Shown piece by piece: positions 17,467 to 26,627 of a DNA stretch of 64,000 nucleotides. The notes below the pieces were generated by a model. It was given only the letters and a program-made list of their open reading frames with translations. It was not told the DNA's origin and did not search any database. The stretch is from Streptomyces mayonensis (lineage in GTDB: Bacteria > Actinomycetota > Actinomycetes > Streptomycetales > Streptomycetaceae), in the NCBI RefSeq assembly GCF_018982965.1, contig NZ_JACBYP010000020.1, positions 1 through 64,000 of the forward strand. Direction: 5' to 3'. The first letter of the stretch is position 1, and each line of letters begins with the position of its first letter. The position numbers and the translations under genes were made by a program.

Positions 17467-18252
17467 TCAGCGCCCCGTGTCGCGGGACGGGAAGTGCGGC
17501 TCCCGGCGTTCTGCGAAGGCGGTCAGGCCCTCCTGGGCGTCCGGGGAGGTGAACGCCTTCTGCCCGTAGAGCGCCTCACTGTGGAACGCCTGGTCCTGGG
17601 GGAGGTCGCCGAGACGGAGCACCGCCTCCTTGACCACCGCCAGGGCACTGCCGCTGCGGGCGGCGAGCCGGTGGGCGCGTTCCAGCGCCGTGTCGTGCAG
17701 GTCGGCGGCCGGCACCACGTCGTTGACCAGCCCGTACCGCAGCGCCTGCGCGGCGGGGATCCGGTCGCCCTGGAGCATCAGCTCCATGGCCCAGACGTAC
17801 GGGATCTGCCGGGTCAGCCGGGTGAGCGTGCCGCCGGCGGGTACGACGCCGACGCCCGTCTCGGGCAGGCCGAACTGAGCGGTGTCGGCGGCGATCCGGA
17901 GGTCGGTCGACAGCATGATCTCGAAGCCGCCGCCGAGGCAGAGGCCGTTGACGGCGGCGATCACCGGTTTGAAGAGCCGGGTGTGCTTCTGGTGCGCGGC
18001 GTCCCAGTGGGAGATGTCGAAACGGCCCTCCGCCAGCGCCGGGATCGACTCGGTGAGGTCGGCGCCCACGCAGAAGGCGCGGGAGCCGGTGCCCGTGAGG
18101 ACCGCGACGGCCAGGGAGTCGTCGTCCCGGAACTCCGCGAAGGCGTCCCCCAGTTCGTCGTACATCGCCAGCGTGAGCGCGTTGAGCTTCTCCGGCCGGT
18201 CGAAGCGGACGACGGCCACCGGGCCGTCCCGGTCGAGGGTGATGCCGCCCAT
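17467..18252 (-). CDS. Enoyl-CoA hydratase/isomerase (crotonase) family
   Basis: 261 residues; ATG 18252 overlaps the stop of the upstream CoA-transferase gene by one base (ATGA), so translation is coupled. Crotonase-fold motifs: RPEKLNALTLAMYDEL, the oxyanion-hole strand AFCVGADL, and AAVNGLCLGGGFEIMLSTDLRIAADTAQFGLPETGVGVVPAGG. A Glu is present at one of the two usual catalytic positions (LPETGVGVVPAG), while the other is less clear. It is the last gene of the hyuA-hyuB-CoA-transferase operon. It could hydrate an enoyl-CoA such as a methylglutaconyl-CoA to HMG-CoA, fitting its neighbours, but family members vary widely. Confidence 0.9.
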   Translation of the reverse strand: MGGITLDRDGPVAVVRFDRPEKLNALTLAMYDELGDAFAEFRDDDSLAVAVLTGTGSRAFCVGADLTESIPALAEGRFDISHWDAAHQKHTRLFKPVIAAVNGLCLGGGFEIMLSTDLRIAADTAQFGLPETGVGVVPAGGTLTRLTRQIPYVWAMELMLQGDRIPAAQALRYGLVNDVVPAADLHDTALERAHRLAARSGSALAVVKEAVLRLGDLPQDQAFHSEALYGQKAFTSPDAQEGLTAFAERREPHFPSRDTGR

Positions 18253-19508
18253 CAGATGACGCCCTTCTCACGCAGTCCGGCGATGTGCTCGTCGTCCAGG
18301 CCGGCGAGGGCCCGGAGGACCGGCCCGGCGTGTTCCCCGACCCCGGGAGCGAGCCCGCGCGGCTGGGCCGGGGTGCCGCCGAGCTTGATGGGCGTACCGA
18401 ACATGCGCACCTCGCCGAAGTCGGGATACGTCACGTCGACGACCATGTCGCGGGCCGCGATGTGCGGGTCCTCGACCACCTCGCCGATGTCCTTGACGGC
18501 GCACAGCGGCACCGCGTCGCCCGCGATCTCCTCCAGCTCCGACTTCGTCCGGTCCGCGAACCACTCGTGCAGCAGCGGCCGTACGCGTGCCTCGTAGACC
18601 TCCGGCGTGAACCGTTTGGCCATGGTGTCGATCTCGGGGTCGTCGGCCAGCTCCGGCCGCCCGAAGAGCCCGCAGGACAGCCGCCAGAACTTGTCGGTGT
18701 AGCCGCCGAAGAACACGTACCCGTCCTTGCACGGGTACAGCTCGTACGGCTTGACGAAGGGGTGTTCGTTGCCCAGCGGGCCCGGGACCGTGCCGTCGGC
18801 GGTGTACGACACCACGGCGTTCTCGGTCAGGCTGAGCACCGAGTCCTGCTGCGAGACGTCGACCAGCTGGCCCTCGCCAGTGCTCTCGGCGTGCCGCAGC
18901 GCGGCCAGGGTGCCGATGACGGAGTACAGGGTCGCCGACAGGTCGCCGATGATGGTGCCGACCCGCACGGGCGGCCGGTCGGGGAAGCCGTTCATCGACC
19001 ACAGGCCGCCGGTCGCCTGCGCGCTGTTGTCGTAGGCGGGGCGCCGCCGGTAGGGGCCGGTCTGGCCGTAGCCGGAGATCGCCGTGTACACGAGGCCGGG
19101 GTTCTCCTCGCGCAGGACCTCGTAGCCCACGCCCAGCTTGTCCATGGTGCCGGGGCGGAAGTTCTCCACCAGGACGTCGGCGCGGCGGGCCAGTTTCCGC
19201 AGCACGTCCTTGCCCTCGGGAGCGGACAGGTCGAGGGTCAGCCCGAACTTGTTGCGGTTGAACTGGGCGAAGAACCCGCTGAACTCCTCGCCGGATGCGG
19301 ACGTGAGCTTCGGCGGGAAGTCCCGGGCGTAGTCGGGGTCCTTCGGGTTCTCGATCTTGATGACGGTGGCGCCCAGGTCGGCAAGGAGCATCGAGCAGAA
19401 GGGGCCCGCCACGACCCGGGTGATGTCCAGGACGACGACGCCGCGCAGCGCGCCCTTCGACAGTCCGGCGGGCAGCAGGCCCGTGATGGCGTCGAGTTCG
19501 GTGGTCAT
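18252..19508 (-). CDS. Family III CoA-transferase (CaiB/BaiF)
   Basis: 418 residues from ATG 19508, which has CGGAGAC at a good distance; a GTG at 19532 that overlaps the hyuB stop is the alternative. The family shows VVVLDITRVVAGPFCSMLLADLGATVIKIE at the N terminus and the conserved Asp in PAYDNSAQATGG that forms the acyl intermediate. Family III enzymes move CoA between carboxylates; a human member (SUGCT) makes HMG-CoA from free 3-hydroxy-3-methylglutarate and succinyl-CoA. In this cluster that reaction would feed the HMG-CoA lyase 10 kb away. The stop overlaps the crotonase start, so the two are coupled. Confidence 0.92.
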   Translation of the reverse strand: MTTELDAITGLLPAGLSKGALRGVVVLDITRVVAGPFCSMLLADLGATVIKIENPKDPDYARDFPPKLTSASGEEFSGFFAQFNRNKFGLTLDLSAPEGKDVLRKLARRADVLVENFRPGTMDKLGVGYEVLREENPGLVYTAISGYGQTGPYRRRPAYDNSAQATGGLWSMNGFPDRPPVRVGTIIGDLSATLYSVIGTLAALRHAESTGEGQLVDVSQQDSVLSLTENAVVSYTADGTVPGPLGNEHPFVKPYELYPCKDGYVFFGGYTDKFWRLSCGLFGRPELADDPEIDTMAKRFTPEVYEARVRPLLHEWFADRTKSELEEIAGDAVPLCAVKDIGEVVEDPHIAARDMVVDVTYPDFGEVRMFGTPIKLGGTPAQPRGLAPGVGEHAGPVLRALAGLDDEHIAGLREKGVI

Positions 19509-19528
19509 GTTCGTCTCCGGTCGGTCAC

Positions 19529-21682
19529 TCACGCGTCGGCTCCTTCGGTGCTCACCCGCAGGCGGGCCTCGAGGAGCGTGCCGCAGGCGGGGCTGTAGAA
19601 CTCGTCGATCAGCACGCGGCGGCCGTCGGTGCGGGGCCGCACACGGACGCCGTGCCCGGCCAGCCGGTCGGCCGCGGTCCCGGTCGTCCGGTGGGCCCCG
19701 TCGTGCCAGGTCTCGCCGCTGCCCAGGCGGGCTCCGCTGGCGGGCACGTACCAGCCGTCGGCGTCGCGGCGGGGCGCCGAGGCGCCGGCGTCCGTCGCGG
19801 TGACGTCCAGGGACGGTGCGGTGCCCAGGCGTTCGCGGCGGATCCCGGCGCGGGCCCGCTCGGTGGCGGGCTCGTCGAGGGCGCCGTCGGTGACGACGAC
19901 ACCGTAGGCGGACCGGGCCGTCCCGGCGGTCACGTACCCGTCGCGGACGTCGTCGGCCACCCGCCGCGGATCACGCAGCAGCGGGTCGCCGTAACCGCCG
20001 CCGCCCGCGATCCACTGGACCAGCACGTCCCCGGAGCGGACCGTCACCGACTGCTGGTTGACGGCGAGAAGCTCGCGGCGCTCCGCTCCGAGCGAGTCAC
20101 GGGTGGGCACCCGGCCCCCGGCGAACGCGTCGAGGACGTCGGTCCCGCGCCAGACCTCGTGACCGCTGCCGCCGCCCGGCAGACCGCCGCCGAAGCCCTC
20201 CGCGGTCACCTGGGCGCTCGGGGCGAACACGGTCTGCGTGACCTCCCGGGCACCGTGCAGGGTCCAGGCGAAGCGCAGACCGAGGCCGCCGCGGTGCGCT
20301 CCGTGGCCCGCGCTCTCGGTGCTGAGCTGCTTCCACAGGTAGAGCACCGGGTACAGCATCTCGTTCATCTCGACGTCGGGCAGCATGTTGTTGACCTGCG
20401 TCATCATCCCGGCGCAGTCCAGCCCGTCGGCCTCCGGCTGGGCGCCGGCGCCGGTCCCGCCGCCGTCCATGTTGAACAGCACGAAGTACTCGCCCCCGTC
20501 GGTGGTGCCGGCGGAGATGCCGCCGGTCCACGAGTCGGCCCACGAGCCCTGCGTGCGGTCCCGGACCGCGGGCGCGTCGCTGCCGCGGCACGCCTCGTTC
20601 ATCAGCTTGGTGACGACACGGCTGACCCGGGCGCCGGTGGTGAGGTGCCCGTTGCTGATCGGCGCCGGCGGGCGCGGATTCACCAGCGAACCGGGCTCGG
20701 CGACGATGTCGAACGCGGTCATCACCCCCTCGTTGAACGGCACGTCCCAGGCGAGGATCGGTACGACTGCCGAGGCCACGCTGCCGACCAGTGCGCCGTA
20801 ACTGCAGTTGACGAAGCCGTCCGTCTGCTCGCTCGAACCGGTGAAGTCGAAGGTGACCTGGGTGCCCCGCTTGGTCATCGTGCACGCGACCCGGTAGAGC
20901 TCGTCCACGTGCCCGTTGTGCTCGGTCCACTCCTCCGCGGTGTACGTGCCGTCGGGGATCAGGGCGATGCGGTCGCGTACGACCTGCTCGGCCAACTCGA
21001 AGGAGCGCCTGGTGTAGTCGCGGAAGCGGTCGGCGCCGAACTCCTCGACGGTGGCCAGGAGCCGGCGGATACCGGTGTTGTTGCTGGCGACCAGGGAGCG
21101 CACGTCGTTCCAGAACAGCGCCGGCATACGGACGTTGTTGAGCAGGATGCGGCGCACCCACTCCACCGGCTCGCCCCGCTCGAAGATCTTGACGCCGGGC
21201 GGCAGCCGCAGTGCCTCGCTGTAGCAGTCGTGGGCGCCGGGCGCGAAGCCGCCCGGTGTCATCCCGCCGACGTCGACGAGGTGCGCCTGCGACTGGGCCC
21301 AGCCGATCAGTTCCCCGTCGTGGAAGACCGGTGAGATCACGTTGGTGTCGGGCGGGTGGCTGGCGCCCGCCGTGTGCGGGTCGTTGCAGATGAAGGCGTC
21401 ACCGGGGGAGAGCTGTTCGCCCTCGATCGCCTTCACCAGGTTCTGCACCGCGACACTGCCGGAACCGATGTGGAACTGCACGTAGTCGGAGTAGGCGTAG
21501 ATGCGCCCGGTGGGGTCGAACAGCGCGGTGTTGAAGTCGCCCGCCTCGGTGATCACCGGGGATCCCGAGGAGCGGATCATCGCGATGCCCATCTCCTCCA
21601 CGATGGAGTCCAGGCGCATACGGATGACTTCGAGGGTGACCGGGTCGAAACCTTCGGGCAGGGCGCGGGCGGCACTGGCCAT
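19529..21682 (-). CDS. hyuB: HyuB: hydantoinase B/oxoprolinase/acetone carboxylase family subunit
   Basis: 717 residues, ATG 21682 behind AAGGAG. The N-terminal part shows the HyuB signature: IRMRLDSIVEEMGIAMIRSSGSPVITEAGDF and a metal-site motif FICNDPHTAGASHPPD, then HLVDVGGMTPGG. The C-terminal third has GGGYGDPLLRDPRRVADDV. HyuB pairs with HyuA to hydrolyse cyclic imides such as N-methylhydantoin or 5-oxoproline with ATP, or to carboxylate ketones (acetone, acetophenone). The gene before it in transcription is hyuA (101 bp away), the gene after it is the CoA-transferase. Which chemistry applies is unknown. Confidence 0.92.
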   Translation of the reverse strand: MASAARALPEGFDPVTLEVIRMRLDSIVEEMGIAMIRSSGSPVITEAGDFNTALFDPTGRIYAYSDYVQFHIGSGSVAVQNLVKAIEGEQLSPGDAFICNDPHTAGASHPPDTNVISPVFHDGELIGWAQSQAHLVDVGGMTPGGFAPGAHDCYSEALRLPPGVKIFERGEPVEWVRRILLNNVRMPALFWNDVRSLVASNNTGIRRLLATVEEFGADRFRDYTRRSFELAEQVVRDRIALIPDGTYTAEEWTEHNGHVDELYRVACTMTKRGTQVTFDFTGSSEQTDGFVNCSYGALVGSVASAVVPILAWDVPFNEGVMTAFDIVAEPGSLVNPRPPAPISNGHLTTGARVSRVVTKLMNEACRGSDAPAVRDRTQGSWADSWTGGISAGTTDGGEYFVLFNMDGGGTGAGAQPEADGLDCAGMMTQVNNMLPDVEMNEMLYPVLYLWKQLSTESAGHGAHRGGLGLRFAWTLHGAREVTQTVFAPSAQVTAEGFGGGLPGGGSGHEVWRGTDVLDAFAGGRVPTRDSLGAERRELLAVNQQSVTVRSGDVLVQWIAGGGGYGDPLLRDPRRVADDVRDGYVTAGTARSAYGVVVTDGALDEPATERARAGIRRERLGTAPSLDVTATDAGASAPRRDADGWYVPASGARLGSGETWHDGAHRTTGTAADRLAGHGVRVRPRTDGRRVLIDEFYSPACGTLLEARLRVSTEGADA

Positions 21683-21689
21683 GTCGTCT

Positions 21690-21780
21690 CCTTCGACGAG
21701 GGGCGGACGAGGGGCGGGGAAGGGGAGGGGGAGGGGCGGGGAGGCGCGGGGACAGGAGAGGGGGAGGGGGGCCGGAGGGC
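21690..21780. repeat. Polypurine tract between hyuA and hyuB
   Basis: The plus strand is almost all G and A from 21698 to 21779 (repeats of GGGGA and GGAGG). The transcript from the minus strand would be all pyrimidine here. Long purine runs of this kind can form triplex structures. No protein is encoded, and the ribosome binding site of hyuB lies at its 5' edge. Confidence 0.6.
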
Positions 21781-21782
21781 TG

Positions 21783-23843
21783 TCAGCGGTCGGCGAGCCG
21801 GAGCAGGAAGTCGCCGCCGTCGGTGAGTTCGACGCTCGCGCCGCCGGGCACGTAAACCGTGGTGTCCGGCTCCTCCAGGAGGCAGGGGCCCGCAGCCCGG
21901 CCGAGGGCCCCGAAACCCCGGTGCACGTCGACCTCCAGCCGCTCGCCGGTGAGCGGATCGAGGACCTCGCGCCGGCCGGGCACGTGCCGCTCCTCCCCGG
22001 CGGCCGCGTCGCCGCCGGTCGTGGTCTGCACCTCGCTGCGCCCGACGGCCCGCACCCGCGTGTTGACGAGAAGGATCTCCGCCTCGCTCCAGGCCGTGCC
22101 GGCGCCGAACTCCTCCTCGTAGTCCGCGACGAACCGCTCGCGCAGGGCGTCCTTGTCCGCCTCGCCGAAGGAGCCGGCCGGCAGCCTGGTGGTGACCTCG
22201 AAGATCTGACCGACGAACTTCATGTCGGCCTCGCGGTACAGCTCGCGCCGGTCCTCCTCGATGCCCTCGGTCTCGAACCACGCCTCGGCGCGCTCCTCCA
22301 GCGCGGCGAACTCCCCGTCCAGCACGGCGGCCGGCTGGTCCATGGTCCAGGGGCTGGTCCGCACGGCGGAGAACACGGAGTCGGCGTGCATCAGGCCGTA
22401 GGCGGAGAACACGGCCGCGTTGCGGGGCACGACGACCTCCTGGACCCCCGCCTCGGCCGCGATGGCCGCGGCGAACAGGCCGCAGGCGCCGCCGAACCCG
22501 ACCAGCGTGAACTCCCGGGGATCGTGGCCCCGGTTGACCGTGATCTTGCGCAGGGCGTTGGACATCTGCGAGGTCGCCAACCGGTACACGCCCTGGGCGG
22601 CCGCGTCCTCGGTGAGGCCGAGCGGCTCGGCCACGTGGGTGCGCAGCGCGTCACGGGCCCGGTCGGTGTGGAGGGGGACGGTACCGCCGAGGTAGTAGTC
22701 CGGGTTGATCAGCCCGAGCACCAGCGCGGCGTCGGTGACCGCGGGGCGGCTGCCGCCCTTGCCGTAGCACGCGGGGCCGGGTGCGGAACCGGCGCTGTGC
22801 GGGCCGACCCGCAGCAGCTTCCGTCCGTCGACCCAGGCCAGGCTGCCGCCGCCCGCGCCGATCGTCTCGATGTCCACCGCCGTCAGGCTGGTCGGCAGAC
22901 CGCCGATCTCCGCGCGCGGCAGCAGCCGGAACTCGTCGTCCAGGATCGCCGCCGCGTCCAGGCTGGTGCCGCCCATGTCCGCGGTCAGCACGCGCCGCCG
23001 CCCGAGCCGCCGGCCCAGCAGCCGCGCCCCGGTGACCCCGCCGACCGGGCCGGAGTTGAACATCGAGATCGGCGCCCTGCCGGTCTCCTCCACGGACAGG
23101 AAACCGCCGTGGACCTGCATGATCTGCACGCGGGTCCGCAGTCCGCGGCGGCGCAGCTCCTGGGCGAGGTGGTCGAAGTGCGACGCCACGAGCGGTTTCA
23201 CCGCGGCGTCCAGGGCGGTGGTCACCATCCGCTCGTACTCGCGGTAGACCGGCGTGAGGGTGCTGGAAAGCGTGTAGGGGAGGTCGGGGCAGTGCTTGTC
23301 CAGGTACTGTCCGACCGCCTTCTCGTGCACCGGGTTGCGGAACGACCACAGCAGGCAGACGGCCAGGCTCTCGGCGCCCTGCGCGAGCGCCGCGTCCACG
23401 GCGGCCGCGATGCCGGCCTCCGTGACCGGCACCAGCACCTCGCCGTGCGCGTCGATGCGTTCGGCGACCTCGACGATGCGGCGCCGCTCGACGATGTCCG
23501 GGGGCGCCGCCATCCGGTGCGGGTCGCGCTCGTCGGTGCGGGCGGAACGGGCGATCCGGAGCGTGTCGCGGAAGCCCTGGGTCGTCAGCAGCCCCACGGG
23601 GGCGTACTTCTGCTCGTCCACCGCGTTGGTGACGATGGTGTTGCCGAGCACGAAGCGGTCCACGGCGGCGAAGAAGCCGGCCTCCGTCAGGCCGGCCCGT
23701 TCCTGGAGCACGGCCAGCGCGTCCAGGATGCCGGTGGTCACGTCCTTGGTCGAGAAGGCCTTGCCGCGCACCGCCCGTCCGTCGACGACCGCGACGGCGT
23801 CGGTGAAGGTGCCACCGACGTCGATGCCCACATGAAGCGTCAT
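21783..23843 (-). CDS. hyuA: HyuA: hydantoinase A/oxoprolinase family ATPase subunit
   Basis: 686 residues from ATG 23843, with AAAGGAGA just upstream; 78 more bases are open but not needed. It begins with the family nucleotide-binding segment HVGIDVGGTFTDAVAVVDG and carries ADMGGTSLDAAAI later, both part of the actin-like ATP fold. Paired with HyuB, it makes an ATP-dependent hydrolase or carboxylase of cyclic amides or ketones. It is the first gene of the operon hyuA-hyuB-CoA-transferase-crotonase, and the PucR-type regulator lies directly upstream in the same orientation, 335 bp away. Confidence 0.92.
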   Translation of the reverse strand: MTLHVGIDVGGTFTDAVAVVDGRAVRGKAFSTKDVTTGILDALAVLQERAGLTEAGFFAAVDRFVLGNTIVTNAVDEQKYAPVGLLTTQGFRDTLRIARSARTDERDPHRMAAPPDIVERRRIVEVAERIDAHGEVLVPVTEAGIAAAVDAALAQGAESLAVCLLWSFRNPVHEKAVGQYLDKHCPDLPYTLSSTLTPVYREYERMVTTALDAAVKPLVASHFDHLAQELRRRGLRTRVQIMQVHGGFLSVEETGRAPISMFNSGPVGGVTGARLLGRRLGRRRVLTADMGGTSLDAAAILDDEFRLLPRAEIGGLPTSLTAVDIETIGAGGGSLAWVDGRKLLRVGPHSAGSAPGPACYGKGGSRPAVTDAALVLGLINPDYYLGGTVPLHTDRARDALRTHVAEPLGLTEDAAAQGVYRLATSQMSNALRKITVNRGHDPREFTLVGFGGACGLFAAAIAAEAGVQEVVVPRNAAVFSAYGLMHADSVFSAVRTSPWTMDQPAAVLDGEFAALEERAEAWFETEGIEEDRRELYREADMKFVGQIFEVTTRLPAGSFGEADKDALRERFVADYEEEFGAGTAWSEAEILLVNTRVRAVGRSEVQTTTGGDAAAGEERHVPGRREVLDPLTGERLEVDVHRGFGALGRAAGPCLLEEPDTTVYVPGGASVELTDGGDFLLRLADR

Positions 23844-24178
23844 GCTCGCTGTCTCCTTTGACTGCGTCGGGGCTGCTCGTCCGAGCCGAGGTGGCGAGAA
23901 GACGCGCACGAGGCACGGCACGCGCCTTCGACGGACCTCTCACTCGTGTGCACCGCCCGGTGGCTTTCGGCTCTTGGTCGCCTGCGCCCTTCGGTCGCCT
24001 GCACACCCAGGTCGCGTGCGCCTCTCGGTCCCGGTGCCGTGCCTGGACGCTACGTGGGCTGGGTCACCCCGGGCCATGGGCGGCCGGTCCATATTTGGCG
24101 GTCACACATGGGCGGACGGCACATCGAACAGGCGCGCATGTCAGCCACCTGCCCCTGCGGGAGCGGTACGCGCGGGTC
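23844..24178. other. 335 bp spacer upstream of hyuA
   Basis: No gene was found. It must hold the hyuA promoter, as the regulator gene that precedes it is in the same orientation. It contains TTTGGCGGT at 24094-24102, which is also found upstream of the regulator gene at 26464-26472. On the minus strand TAGCGT at 24047-24052 fits a -10 box. GTCGCCTGC-type short repeats are seen at 23970-24020. Confidence 0.55.
24094..24102 (+). promoter_or_regulatory. TTTGGCGGT motif shared with the regulator promoter
   Basis: The nine bases match those at 26464-26472 exactly, including the T run before GGCGGT. They sit about 250 bp upstream of the hyuA start. A motif shared between two promoters flanking the regulator suggests its own binding site, but nine bases in GC-rich DNA could match by chance. 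Confidence 0.3.
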
Positions 24179-26443
24179 TCAGAGCGGCTTCGCGGGGCCC
24201 GGCCGGGCGGCCGTCAGGTGGGCGATGCGGACCGCCACGGTGATACGGAAGAGCCGCTCCGGCGCCTGCCACCGCTCGCCGAGCAGCTCGCCGATCCGGT
24301 CGAGCCGCTGGAGCACGGTGTTCTTGTGCAGGTGCAGCGCCCGTCCCGTGGCGACCGGGCTGAGCCTGTTGTCCAGATAGGCGGCGAGGGTCGCGAGGAG
24401 GTGTCCGCCCCGCTCGGCGTCCCAGTCCAGGACGGGGCCGAGGACCCGTCGTACGAAGGCGTCCACCCGCGCCTCGCCGGGGCCGAAGAGAGCGGTGTAG
24501 GGCAGGTACTCGTCGGTGGTCGCCGCGGTGTCCGTGACACCGAGCGCCGGCAGGACGCGCGCACACGCGGTGGCCGCCTCGACCTGCCCCCGGACACCGT
24601 CCGGCACCTCGCCCAGTTCCGCGCCCACCGCCAGCGCCGGACGCCCGAGCGCCCGGCGCACCGCGGTGTGCACCAGGGCGGCCGCCGCGGCGGGGTCGGT
24701 CTCGGTGGTGAGCGCGACCACCCAGTCGGCGTGCTCCCCGATGAGGCCGCATGAGCCGACCGCGCGGCCGGCCGCACGGGCCGCCGAGTGACGCAGTTCG
24801 GCCGGCAGGGAGACCACGACGAGGGAGGCGAGGCGGTCGGTGCGGATGCCGCGGGCCTGCGCCCGCTGGGCGACCCCCGCCCGGCGCTGCGGGTCGTCGG
24901 CGAGCAGGTCCGCCAGGAGATCCCGGCGTACCGTCTGCTCGGCCTCCGCCAGCGCGTCCTGCTTCAGGCTGAGCAGAGCGGTGATCTGCGCGGCGCGCTC
25001 GGCGGTGCGGTGCTCGACCGGACCGAACTCGACGGCGCCCTGCTCCAGCACCAGCGCGCCGAGCAGCGTCCGGCCGGCGACCACGGCCACGACGACCTCC
25101 CTGCCGCCCTCGGCCAGCGGTACACAGCGCCCGCTGCGGCGGCTCTCGTCCACGGCACGGCGGACGGCGTCCGCACGGGCCCCGGCATCTCCGGTGCCGG
25201 GGGCGTGTGCCGGGGCGGTGCCGATGCGCTGTGCGGGGTCGGTGTCGAGGTCCCGTGCGGGGCCGCTGGGGTCGTCCCGTACGGGGCCGCTGTTGTCGTC
25301 CCGCGCGTTGCTGCTGCTCCTGTCGTCCCGGGCGCGGCGGGTGCCGGTGTCCCGTGCCGGGCCGGTGACGGGGGCCTCTGTCTGGCTGGTGTCGTGGTGG
25401 TCCCGTGCGGGGCCGGTGCCGACGTTCCCTGCGGGGCCCGGGCTGACGCCGCGTGCCGGGCCGGTGCCGGTGTTCCGTGGGGAGCCGGCGCCGAGTTCCC
25501 CGGCCGTGCCGGTGCCGACGGAGCCCGAGGCCGTCGTGGACACGGCGAGGCCGGCGTCGAGGATGGTCACCCGGCAGCGCAGCGCCTTGCCCAGCGCTTC
25601 GGCGACCGCGGTGGCGTCACCGCCCCGCAGCACCAGCGCGGTCAGGTCGGTGTGGACGCCGCTGGCCCGTTCCATCGCCTCGACGTGCCGGGCGAGCTGG
25701 TCGTACGCCTGCCGGGTCTCGTCCGCGGCGTCCTGCGCGCGGGCCAGCAGCCGGGCGGTCTGCAGCACGACGGCGGCGTGGTCGGCGAAGGCCGACAGCA
25801 GGGAGATCTCCTCCGGCGAGAAGGTGTGCTCGATCCGGTTCCCGGCGAACAGGACGCCGATGACCTCGTCGCCGGCCAGGAGCGGCACACCGAGCAGCGA
25901 GGAGATGCCCTCGGCCGCCACCGTGGCGTCGATCTGCGGGTCGTGCGGGGCCTGCGACATGGTGAAGTAGCTCGACGTCCAGGAGGGGAGGCGGGTCTCC
26001 GCCACCCGCCCGGCCAGCCCCATGCCCGGCGGGACCCGCAGCCCGGGAAAGGTCGGCGCCGTCGTTCCCAGGGTCGTGCGCACCCGCAGCTCATGCGTGC
26101 GCACGTCGAACTCGGACAGGTACGTGATGTCCGTACCGACGAGGTCATGAGCGCGTTCGACCAGGCGCTCGAGGAGTACGTCGACGTCCCGGAGCTGCGC
26201 CAGCTCGCGGACGCTCGACGAGAGCGCGGACAGCTCCCGCCCGCGCCGCCGCCACCGCTCCGAGCCCGCCCGCAGGTGCCGCACACCGTCACCGACGCGG
26301 GCCACCGCGTCCGGCGGCAGCCCCGAGCCCGCGAGCAGGTCCCTGATCTCCACGTCGTCGACCGCGCGCTCCGCACCGGCCACCTCCAGCAGGGAGACGA
26401 CCGTGCCGACCGGAAGCCCCGGCCCGTCTGCCGACGAACTCAT
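24179..26443 (-). CDS. GAF and PucR-type (CdaR-like) transcriptional regulator
   Basis: 754 residues from ATG 26443 (MSSSADGP), with AAGGGCGG upstream; the longer 819-residue frame has no support. Residues about 75-225 form a GAF sensor domain (ITYLSEFDVRTHELRVRTTLG... GVPLLAGDEVIGVLFAGN). Then a charged segment precedes a low-complexity linker, about 310-425, of repeated GPAR and TGPARD blocks. The C-terminal end is the PucR helix-turn-helix, LLATLAAYLDNRLSPVATGRALHLHKNTVLQRLDRI. It lies between the hyuA operon and the divergent HMG-CoA reductase gene, so it probably controls both. PucR family members often activate purine or amide catabolism; the signal here is unknown. Confidence 0.93.
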   Translation of the reverse strand: MSSSADGPGLPVGTVVSLLEVAGAERAVDDVEIRDLLAGSGLPPDAVARVGDGVRHLRAGSERWRRRGRELSALSSSVRELAQLRDVDVLLERLVERAHDLVGTDITYLSEFDVRTHELRVRTTLGTTAPTFPGLRVPPGMGLAGRVAETRLPSWTSSYFTMSQAPHDPQIDATVAAEGISSLLGVPLLAGDEVIGVLFAGNRIEHTFSPEEISLLSAFADHAAVVLQTARLLARAQDAADETRQAYDQLARHVEAMERASGVHTDLTALVLRGGDATAVAEALGKALRCRVTILDAGLAVSTTASGSVGTGTAGELGAGSPRNTGTGPARGVSPGPAGNVGTGPARDHHDTSQTEAPVTGPARDTGTRRARDDRSSSNARDDNSGPVRDDPSGPARDLDTDPAQRIGTAPAHAPGTGDAGARADAVRRAVDESRRSGRCVPLAEGGREVVVAVVAGRTLLGALVLEQGAVEFGPVEHRTAERAAQITALLSLKQDALAEAEQTVRRDLLADLLADDPQRRAGVAQRAQARGIRTDRLASLVVVSLPAELRHSAARAAGRAVGSCGLIGEHADWVVALTTETDPAAAAALVHTAVRRALGRPALAVGAELGEVPDGVRGQVEAATACARVLPALGVTDTAATTDEYLPYTALFGPGEARVDAFVRRVLGPVLDWDAERGGHLLATLAAYLDNRLSPVATGRALHLHKNTVLQRLDRIGELLGERWQAPERLFRITVAVRIAHLTAARPGPAKPL

Positions 26444-26627
26444 ATGTACGCCGCCCTTCGATCTTTGGCGGTTTTGGACCGCTGCCCCGACCCGAGGATG
26501 CTGGGCCGATCGTACAGCGGGTGTCCCACTGGTGTGTGCCGTCGGCCCGTACCTGGCGGCCGGTGACCGCACTAGCGTCGGCCAGTGCACCGAGGGTTTC
26601 GGTGACCACAACGCAGTGGAGGGCCGT
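26444..26627. promoter_or_regulatory. Divergent promoter region of the PucR-type regulator and HMG-CoA reductase genes
   Basis: 184 bp separate the two starts. TAGCGT at 26573-26578 fits a -10 box for the plus-strand gene, with a poor -35. TTTGGCGGT (26464-26472) is followed by the palindrome at 26468-26482. No other strong features. Confidence 0.45.
26468..26482. promoter_or_regulatory. GCGGT-N5-ACCGC palindrome near the regulator start
   Basis: GCGGT and ACCGC are perfect inverted copies around TTTGG. It starts 25 bp upstream of the regulator ATG, a location fit for autoregulation. It overlaps the TTTGGCGGT motif shared with the hyuA upstream region. Confidence 0.4.
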
